Shown one piece after another: positions 7,358 through 11,894 of a stretch of DNA of 11,894 bases (position 1 is the first letter of the stretch; each line of letters opens with the position of its first letter). The notes under the pieces were generated by a model that saw nothing but the letters and a program-made list of their open reading frames with translations, did not search any database and was not told the DNA's origin. Source of the stretch: Christensenella sp. UBA1224. Its GTDB lineage: Bacteria; Bacillota; Clostridia; Christensenellales; Aristaeellaceae. The stretch is from the NCBI GenBank assembly GCA_002309235.1, contig DBXA01000121.1, forward strand, positions 11,590 through 23,483, in the 5' to 3' direction. A program made the position numbers and the translations under genes.

Positions 7358-7804
7358 ATGGACGAGGTCGAACGGCTGCAGAAATACCTGGGCATTGTCC
7401 GAAGGAGTGCAGGCTGGAGTGCTGCTGCTCTGAGTGAAAAATTGGATGTTTCCAGGCAGATGATCAGCAATCTTGAGACGAGCAAGACCTATACGATGAC
7501 GAAGATGCAGTATCTTGCCATACGAAAGGTGCTTGACGACGAGATACGCTCCTCCCCTGAAGAGGAAACACAGATGCTGCGCGATATCCTGGAAATACTG
7601 GTGGACCATCCGGAGAACTATTCCGAAGAGGTCCGCGGCAAGATACTCGAAAACGCCAAGCTGCTGGCACCCGCTGCAGCAGCAAAGGACAGCGACCGCA
7701 GGAACATTACCATCGCCTGGGGCGCTGTAGCCGGTATAGCCGCAGCCGCGATAGGGATAGGGATCAAGATGCTGACAAATACAGATAACAAGAACGACAA
7801 ATAA
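7358..7804 (+). CDS. XRE-type HTH protein with C-terminal membrane segment
   Basis: A 148-residue protein with a Cro/C1-type HTH at about 8-45 (LGIVRRSAGWSAAALSEKLD, then VSRQMISNLE as recognition helix region), then a conserved TMTKMQYLAIRKVLDDEI block (46-63), a helical acidic middle (66-102) and one hydrophobic, Gly/Ala-rich segment (NITIAWGAVAGIAAAAIGIGI, about 117-136) ending in a short polar tail. The HTH should face the cytoplasm, making it a tail-anchored DNA-binding protein. ATG at 7358 is chosen because GGAGG (7343-7347) is 10 bases upstream; a TTG start at 7307 coincides with the -35 box and is rejected. The HEPN-like gene starts 15 bases after the stop, so the two form an operon. 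Likely role: autorepressor or signal-coupled regulator, perhaps neutralising its partner; this is inference. Confidence 0.82.
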   Translation: MDEVERLQKYLGIVRRSAGWSAAALSEKLDVSRQMISNLETSKTYTMTKMQYLAIRKVLDDEIRSSPEEETQMLRDILEILVDHPENYSEEVRGKILENAKLLAPAAAAKDSDRRNITIAWGAVAGIAAAAIGIGIKMLTNTDNKNDK

Positions 7805-7819
7805 CGGAGGTACGAGACT

Positions 7820-8578
7820 ATGAAAGGGATCACAAGAGGCGCACTTGGACTCGCGATCGGAGCAGGCATCGTATGGGGCATCAACAAGCTGATAGGGCTT
7901 TCCGAGCAAAACGGTAAGCCGGAATTCGACGCGGACGGCTATAATGCCGAAGGCTTCGATGTATTCGGCTTCAACAGAGACGGTTACGACCACGAAGGAT
8001 ACGGCCGAGATGGGTTCAACGCCGACGGCTATGACAGAAACGGATATGATAAGAACGGATACGATACGGCCGGGAACGACCGTGCAGGCAACAGCCGTGA
8101 GCATTATGCCGAAACGGTAGAGGAGCTCAAGGCCAAATTCGTCGAAGCAGGCAGATATATGGAGGATTCCGAATATGCCAAGGCCGCTTCCCTGATCCGC
8201 AGCGGGCTTGAAAGCGGCATCAAATGCGTTTTGGAGCATTACGGTGTGAAAGAATGGAGAGACCGCAGCTTCTCCGAAGCGGTCAGACTGTGCGATCACT
8301 TCAAGTATATCAATGACGAGCTGCTTGAAAGCGTATCCGATGCCAGAGACCATTGCAACAGCATTCTGCACGATATCGCTGCCAACGCAGCCGGATACGC
8401 GCGTTTCTGCAGCAAGGCCTTTGCAGAAGTCATAGACACTGTCGAAAAGATGACAGACACCTGCCAAAAAGAAGAATGCCGGGAGAATAGCTGTTCATGC
8501 GGCTGCCAGTGCGAAAAGCCCGCATCTGATGCCGAGAACAGCGATGCAGAAGTACCCGACGAAGGCACAGAAGAATAA
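7820..8578 (+). CDS. Membrane-anchored GYD-pentad repeat protein with HEPN/DUF4145-like domain
   Basis: A 252-residue protein in four parts. A Gly-rich hydrophobic segment (residues 7-24) follows MKGITR and acts as membrane anchor or uncleaved signal. Residues 38-92 are eleven pentads with Gly at every fifth position (40 to 90) followed by Tyr/Phe and Asp/Asn. Residues 95-210 are all-helical and resemble DUF4145/HEPN domains: AASLIRSGLESGIKCVLEHYG in the middle and ARDHCNSILHD at 175-185, giving R176-x3-N180-x3-H184, the spacing seen in DUF4145 proteins and related to the HEPN RNase Arg...His pair. The tail has six cysteines (215, 220, 225, 227, 229, 231) and an acidic end. CGGAGG is 9 bases before the ATG. 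It is paired with the upstream XRE gene. An RNase toxin or sensor is possible, but activity and topology are unproven; the N-terminal charges would favour an outside C-terminus, which conflicts with an RNase role. Confidence 0.75.
   Translation: MKGITRGALGLAIGAGIVWGINKLIGLSEQNGKPEFDADGYNAEGFDVFGFNRDGYDHEGYGRDGFNADGYDRNGYDKNGYDTAGNDRAGNSREHYAETVEELKAKFVEAGRYMEDSEYAKAASLIRSGLESGIKCVLEHYGVKEWRDRSFSEAVRLCDHFKYINDELLESVSDARDHCNSILHDIAANAAGYARFCSKAFAEVIDTVEKMTDTCQKEECRENSCSCGCQCEKPASDAENSDAEVPDEGTEE
7931..8092 (+). repeat. Eleven 15-base units encoding G-[Y/F]-[D/N] pentads
   Basis: The 15-base period encodes pentads with Gly fixed and an aromatic residue next in nine of eleven units (Asn in the last two). 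Codons differ between units, so the repeat is conserved more at protein level than at DNA level, pointing to an old, selected repeat rather than a recent expansion. Confidence 0.85.
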
Positions 8579-8614
8579 AGACTAACGCTCATCAAAAAGA
8601 TATATCGGTTTTCA

Positions 8615-8643
8615 GACCCGGGCCGGTCATTCCTGCCCGGGTC
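8615..8643 (+). terminator. Probable terminator after the XRE-HEPN operon
   Basis: A perfect 9-base GC stem (GACCCGGGC 8615-8623 with GCCCGGGTC 8635-8643) has an 11-base loop and is followed by ATATTATA rather than a clean T-run. It begins 37 bases after the stop codon. Confidence 0.55.
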
Positions 8644-8711
8644 ATATTATACCAGGTCAATAAATGGCACCCGCTCCTCCCTGAGATTATGTTAATTCTC
8701 TGCATCACATA

Positions 8712-8740
8712 TTGACGAACTCAATTAGATTGTGTACAAT
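8712..8740 (+). promoter_or_regulatory. Sigma-A promoter of trxB-trxA
   Basis: TTGACG (8712-8717) and TACAAT (8735-8740) are 17 bases apart, one mismatch each. The start point would be near 8747, about 26 bases before the trxB ATG. The spacer and -10 box overlap an OhrR-like operator (8721-8748). Confidence 0.8.
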
Positions 8741-8748
8741 TTATTTGT
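8721..8748. promoter_or_regulatory. OhrR-like double operator over the trxB promoter
   Basis: Four half-sites stand in tandem: TCAAT (8721-8725), ATTGT (8729-8733), ACAAT (8736-8740) and TTTGT (8744-8748), with gaps of 3, 2 and 3 bases. The Bacillus subtilis ohrA operator, as I recall it, is ACAAT/ATTGT half-sites with the same 3-2-3 spacing. The inner two here are perfect; each outer one has one mismatch. The site covers the -10 box, fitting repression, and an OhrR-like gene lies downstream at 10102. Confidence 0.6.
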
Positions 8749-8772
8749 CAGAAATAATAAAGGAGCTGGAGC

Positions 8773-9660
8773 ATGGAAAACTACGAGATCGCCATCATCG
8801 GAACGGGCCCTGCAGGCATTTCCGCAGCGATAACCGCAAAAGTCAGGAACAAGAAGCTCCTGCTGGCAGGAAGCGCCAATCTTAGTGAGAAGCTTTCCAA
8901 GGCACACAGGATAGATAACTACCCCGGGCTTCCGGGTGTAAGCGGCGCAGATCTGGCTGCCAATCTGAAAAAGCAGCTTGACGAGTTAGGGATAAAGATA
9001 ACCGATAAGCATGCAGGAGGCATCTATACATTCGGGGATCATTTCAGCATACAGCTTGATAACGATTTTGTCGACGCTCAGGCGGTGATCATAGCCGGCG
9101 GCATCATGCAGGGAAAACTGCTTAAAGGCGAAAATGAATTCCTAGGGCGCGGCGTCAGCTACTGTGCAACATGTGACGGAAGGCTCTACCAGGGGAAAAA
9201 AGTAGCCGTTCTCGGGTACAGCAGTGAAGCCCCAGAAGAAGCGGAATACCTTTCAGAGATCGTAAACGAAGTACTGTACTTCCCCGTAAAGAGCGGTGTG
9301 CCGGCTGAGCGCGGAAATATACAGGTATTAACCGAGATCCCCACAGCCATACAGGGAGATATGAAGGTCAATACACTTGTTACCGATAAGAGCGAGCATA
9401 AAGTAGATTGCGTATTCGTGCTGCGCGATGCCGTACCGCCCGAAAGCCTTGTTCCCGGCATTGAAACGGACGGTCCTCATATCAAAGTAAACCTGCAGAT
9501 GGAAACCAATATCCCGGGCCTTTACGCATGTGGAGACATAGCCGGAAAACCCTACCAGTACATCAAAGCCGCAGGCCAGGGCAACGTAGCCGCTCTTTCA
9601 GCAGTCAGGTACCTGGCATCACGCGGCAACGATACAGAAAACGATCAAAAGGAGAGATGA
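8773..9660 (+). CDS. trxB: Thioredoxin reductase, ferredoxin-dependent (FFTR) type
   Basis: Flavoenzyme that reduces thioredoxin. The FAD motif GTGPAGISAA (10-19), the redox pair CATC (C131, C134) and the C-terminal FAD motif YACGDIAGKPYQYIKAAGQG (251-270) are all present, and the 295-residue length is a little short of classical TrxB. The NADPH site is not: where classical enzymes have GGGxSA the protein has GYSSEA (148-153), and the following HRRxxxR segment is replaced by LYFPVKSG (168-175). Such losses define ferredoxin-dependent FFTR enzymes described in clostridia and Gloeobacter, so electrons probably come from ferredoxin rather than NADPH. AGGAG ends 7 bases before the ATG. trxA follows after 2 bases. 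Promoter at 8712-8740. Confidence 0.93.
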   Translation: MENYEIAIIGTGPAGISAAITAKVRNKKLLLAGSANLSEKLSKAHRIDNYPGLPGVSGADLAANLKKQLDELGIKITDKHAGGIYTFGDHFSIQLDNDFVDAQAVIIAGGIMQGKLLKGENEFLGRGVSYCATCDGRLYQGKKVAVLGYSSEAPEEAEYLSEIVNEVLYFPVKSGVPAERGNIQVLTEIPTAIQGDMKVNTLVTDKSEHKVDCVFVLRDAVPPESLVPGIETDGPHIKVNLQMETNIPGLYACGDIAGKPYQYIKAAGQGNVAALSAVRYLASRGNDTENDQKER

Positions 9661-9662
9661 AC

Positions 9663-9974
9663 ATGGTAACGACCGTAAAGAACAATGACCTTTCCCAGGC
9701 AAAGAAAAGCAAGATCGCGGTTGTGGATTTTTCCGCTACCTGGTGCGGTCCCTGCAGGATGACCGCGCCGATCATGGAAGAGCTTTCCGAGGAGCTCAAA
9801 GGGCAGGTAGACTTCTTCAACTGTGATGTGGATGAAAACAACAGTCTGGCAGCGGAATTCGGCATCAGCTCTATTCCCGCCATCGCTGTACTCAAGAACG
9901 GCGTGCTCTCAGATATGACTGTCGGTTTCCGGCCGAAAGCCGCCCTTAAGGATTTCATACTCGGCGGAAAATAA
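9663..9974 (+). CDS. trxA: Thioredoxin
   Basis: A 103-residue small dithiol protein, substrate of the reductase encoded just upstream. The active site WCGPC is at residues 27-31 (C28, C31) within VVDFSATWCGPCRMTAP, and the cis-proline loop is SIPAI (P72), where Ala replaces the usual Thr after Pro. The acidic helix region PIMEELSEEL and the FFNCDVDEN strand fit the fold; C54 is an extra cysteine. Start choice: the ATG at 9663 is 8 bases from GGAG (9651-9654); an ATG at 9657 overlapping the trxB stop is only 2 bases from it and is disfavoured. It forms an operon with trxB, possibly extending into the repressor gene after a structured 127-base gap. Confidence 0.96.
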   Translation: MVTTVKNNDLSQAKKSKIAVVDFSATWCGPCRMTAPIMEELSEELKGQVDFFNCDVDENNSLAAEFGISSIPAIAVLKNGVLSDMTVGFRPKAALKDFILGGK

Positions 9975-10009
9975 AAGAACCTGGAAGCAAACAAGTTACT
10001 TCCATCATC

Positions 10010-10041
10010 CGGCACCGCAGCCTCTGATCGCTGCGGTGCCG
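10010..10041 (+). terminator. Strong GC hairpin between trxA and the MarR gene (terminator or attenuator)
   Basis: A perfect 12-base-pair stem (10010-10021 with 10030-10041) has an 8-base loop. No T-run follows directly; TTTT comes 10 bases later (10051-10054). It may terminate partially, stabilise the trxBA message end, or lower expression of the downstream gene. Weaker hairpins flank it at 9983-10003 and 10055-10075. Confidence 0.55.
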
Positions 10042-10101
10042 CATATGATATTTTCGGCAGGCAATACAGCTGCCGCCATGTTCAAAGGAAGGAAAAACAA
10101 G

Positions 10102-10551
10102 ATGCGTGATCATCCGGAGCTGAGGCTCGAAAACCAGCTGTGTTTCCCCCTGTACGCATGTTCCAAGGAGATCGTGAGGAGATATACTCCCCACCTTGAG
10201 CCGCTCGGGCTCACCTATACGCAGTATATCGTAATGATGGTGCTGTGGGAGGATGGTTCCATCGGCGTCAAAGAACTGGGGCATAAACTGTGGCTGGATT
10301 CCGGCACGCTGACACCTGTAGTCAAAAAGCTGGAAGCGCAGGGTTATGTTTCCCGCCAGCGGTGCACAGATGACGAACGCCATGTCTCGGTTACGCTCAC
10401 AGAGGCGGGAAAAGCGCTTGAAGAAAAGGCAGCCTCTATCCCGGGCAAGGTCAGCTGCAGTGTTTCGCTCACAGCCAAAGAGGCCATGCAGCTGCATGGC
10501 CTCCTGTACCGCATATTGAACGGATTGGATCATCCCTCTTTGCATCAATAA
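10102..10551 (+). CDS. OhrR-like MarR-family peroxide-sensing repressor
   Basis: A 149-residue winged-helix repressor. The N-terminus LRLENQLCFPLYACSKEIVRRY matches the OhrR subgroup: C14 corresponds to the hydroperoxide-sensing Cys15 of B. subtilis OhrR, and Y18 and Y28 to the two tyrosines that contact it. The DNA-binding region spans about 50-105, with IGVKELGHKLWLDSGTLTPVVKKLEAQGYVSRQR and a wing DDERHVSVTLT (91-101). Further cysteines are C20, C88 and C119; C119 is a candidate resolving cysteine as in 2-Cys OhrR proteins. Start at 10102: AAGGAAGG lies 9 bases upstream; extensions to 10078 or 10036 lack that support. No ohr gene is present in the window; the trxB promoter carries a matching operator. 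It overlaps the convergent kinase gene by 7 bases. Confidence 0.88.
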   Translation: MRDHPELRLENQLCFPLYACSKEIVRRYTPHLEPLGLTYTQYIVMMVLWEDGSIGVKELGHKLWLDSGTLTPVVKKLEAQGYVSRQRCTDDERHVSVTLTEAGKALEEKAASIPGKVSCSVSLTAKEAMQLHGLLYRILNGLDHPSLHQ

Positions 10552-11114
10552 AGGCTTCGGATGACCTCCGCGCATTTATCAATGCCGAGTACTCCACTGT
10601 TAAGGGTGACATCATAATTCCTGAGGAGGCCCCAGGTCTCATCCGTATAGTTCAGGTAATACGCCGCCCTGCTCTTATCCTTTTCTTTGAGACGGCGTAT
10701 GGTGGGCACCTCATTCTCGCCGTACACTTCGGTGATCCTTTTGGCACGGAATTCGTAATCCGCGTGGATAAAAACATTCAAGCAGTCATGAAGGCCGCGC
10801 AGGATGTAATCCGCGCATCTGCCGACGATAATGCAGCTCCCCTTTTCGGCCAGTTCCTTTATGACCTTGCACTGTGCGACCCATATGGTATCCGAAGGCG
10901 TCGGAATGCCGGTCGTAAAGCCGGCGAACCAGGTTGAATGGACGTTCTCGATCTCCGCGGATACAAAATCCTCGGTAAACTTGCTCTCTCTGGCAAGATT
11001 GGTTATGATCTCCTGATCGTAGCAAGGTATCCCTATCAGATCTGCAGCTTTGCGGGCTATCGTACGGCCGCCGCTTCCGAATTCCCTGCTGACAGTGACG
11101 ATCCTGTTCTTCAT
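10545..11114 (-). CDS. Cytidylate kinase-like family protein (Cytidylate_kin2)
   Basis: A 189-residue P-loop nucleotide kinase-like protein of the group often annotated as cytidylate kinase-like. It begins MKNRIVTVSREFGSGGRTIA: the P-loop is GSGGR (13-17) and lacks the canonical GKS/T lysine, as is usual in this group. CIIVGRCADYIL (94-105) is the strand/helix carrying the family VGR motif, and RLKEKDKSRAAYYLNYT (141-157) is the lid region, followed by WG...NYDVTLNSGVLG (161-177). It is not the main Cmk, which is longer and differs in its P-loop; the substrate is uncertain. The start has GGAGG 9 bases upstream. It lies 24 bases after the DUF6273 gene, probably as one transcription unit, and its end overlaps the convergent MarR gene with no terminator between. 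Confidence 0.88.
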   Translation of the reverse strand: MKNRIVTVSREFGSGGRTIARKAADLIGIPCYDQEIITNLARESKFTEDFVSAEIENVHSTWFAGFTTGIPTPSDTIWVAQCKVIKELAEKGSCIIVGRCADYILRGLHDCLNVFIHADYEFRAKRITEVYGENEVPTIRRLKEKDKSRAAYYLNYTDETWGLLRNYDVTLNSGVLGIDKCAEVIRSLY

Positions 11115-11138
11115 CTGAAAATACCTCCTCTCAATGGT

Positions 11139-11894
11139 CTACTCCTGAATATCCTTACCATTTTTATTCAAGGCTTCAATGCTGATGCGAATCGCAGGAC
11201 GTATGCCCTGGTTCCTGTCGTTCACGCTGCGGCCGCTCGTCGTGATCTCACCCTGCGCGCTGACATTTGAAACGCTTTCACTGTACATACCGGGCGTCCG
11301 TAAAAGCCACCTGGAGCTTCCTGTCACGCTGTAAACATAAGCACCTTTTCCAACGGTATAATCGGATGGATAGCAAACGCGAGCGCCATTATCCATGAAA
11401 TACTCCTGGGCTTCGGATATACTGAGCAGAAACACACGATCCTCCGTAGCGTTTCCCGGATCATTCGCGTAATCCGGATTGGCATCCGGCTCGACGAGAG
11501 TGAGCTGCAGGAGAGCTTGCTCCTCCGGCGTAAATGCACTTTGGATAAAGTCATCATTGAGCCAAGCGCGAAGGGAACACCTTTCCCATGTGACATCCGC
11601 GCCTCTGTCATGATAGGGAGCTGAATCCAGCGCGAGAGCTGAGATCAGCAGTACCGTATCCCCATCGTTTTCAAGAACGATCCATTCGATATCCTCGGGG
11701 CCGTTATCCGCATCATTATCCTGTTCGTAGGAGCCGAAATATACGGTATCCCCTTCCCTTGCAGAAGCAAGATATGTGTAATCCGGTTCTTCCTCCGCAG
11801 GCTGATCGATGTTTTCAGTCTGATCATCTGTTTCAGAGCCGGTTTCTCCGTTTTCTCCAGCATCGATCGCATCGTCGCCGCCTTCTCCATCAGG
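11139..11894 (-). CDS. DUF6273 domain protein (5' partial)
   Basis: The frame is open from the right edge to the TAG at 11139, giving 251 residues of a longer protein. The first 43 visible residues are a low-complexity linker rich in Asp, Glu, Gly and Thr (PDGEGGDDAIDAGENGENG onwards), which suggests an upstream membrane anchor or other domain. The DUF6273 domain follows: VYFGSYEQD, then EWIVLENDGDTVLLIS, WERCSLRAWLNDDF, DRVFLLSISEAQEYF, CYPSDYT, SSRWLLRTPG and a closing GIRPAIRISIEAL. This C-terminal domain is common in clostridial surface or repeat-containing proteins; its function is unknown. It ends just before the kinase-like gene on the same strand. A shorter GTG-initiated version from 11435 would cut the domain in two and is rejected. 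Confidence 0.85.
   Translation of the reverse strand, partial: PDGEGGDDAIDAGENGETGSETDDQTENIDQPAEEEPDYTYLASAREGDTVYFGSYEQDNDADNGPEDIEWIVLENDGDTVLLISALALDSAPYHDRGADVTWERCSLRAWLNDDFIQSAFTPEEQALLQLTLVEPDANPDYANDPGNATEDRVFLLSISEAQEYFMDNGARVCYPSDYTVGKGAYVYSVTGSSRWLLRTPGMYSESVSNVSAQGEITTSGRSVNDRNQGIRPAIRISIEALNKNGKDIQE

Noticed and set aside
7931..8092. 15-base periodicity as a CRISPR or tandem DNA repeat
   Set aside because: There are no spacers and unit DNA varies by codon; it is a coding pentad repeat.
7334..8467. Long minus-strand reading frame opposite the XRE-HEPN pair
   Set aside because: It mirrors the codon pattern of the plus-strand genes, has hydrophobic low-complexity composition and no supporting start signal.
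9528..9662. Longer N-terminus for thioredoxin starting inside trxB
   Set aside because: The extension is an out-of-frame reading of the conserved trxB C-terminus; the GGAG-supported start is 9663.

Overview
The window looks like chromosomal DNA of an anaerobic, low-to-mid-GC Firmicute (class Clostridia, gut-type, probably Lachnospiraceae/Oscillospiraceae-like). The evidence is strong GGAGG ribosome sites, sigma-A type promoters, the prmA-rsmE pair next to an Hsp70 gene, a thioredoxin reductase of the ferredoxin-dependent type known from clostridia, a FucO-like iron alcohol dehydrogenase and a DUF6273 protein. No IS element, phage gene, tRNA, rRNA or CRISPR array was seen.

Left part (1-5283, + strand, housekeeping): the 3' part of a D-Ala-D-Ala ligase-like ATP-grasp gene; upp with its own promoter and terminator; prmA and rsmE overlapping by 8 bases; then a short, lone dnaK-type Hsp70 with a promoter but no CIRCE element and no grpE/dnaJ beside it. 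A hairpin at 5240-5283 can terminate transcription from both sides.

Middle part (5284-7357): on the minus strand a FucO-like Fe alcohol dehydrogenase, a strong terminator, then a small conserved protein of unknown role. The 333-base gap 7025-7357 carries divergent promoters and two GTCAA...TTGAC palindromes.

Accessory pair (7358-8578, + strand): an XRE-type HTH protein with a C-terminal membrane segment, then a protein with an N-terminal membrane segment, eleven in-register G-[Y/F]-[D/N] pentads, a HEPN/DUF4145-like helical domain with an R-x3-N-x3-H motif, and a cysteine-rich tail. This two-gene unit is the best candidate for a little-described system.

Redox block (8712-10551, + strand): trxB (ferredoxin-type, NADPH motifs absent), trxA two bases later, and an OhrR-like MarR repressor with the sensing cysteine. 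The trxB promoter contains four half-sites spaced as in the known Bacillus OhrR double operator. This suggests a peroxide-responsive thioredoxin operon with its repressor in the same cluster.

Right end (10545-11894, minus strand): a Cytidylate_kin2-family kinase, convergent with and overlapping the repressor gene by 7 bases, preceded by a DUF6273 protein that runs off the window edge.
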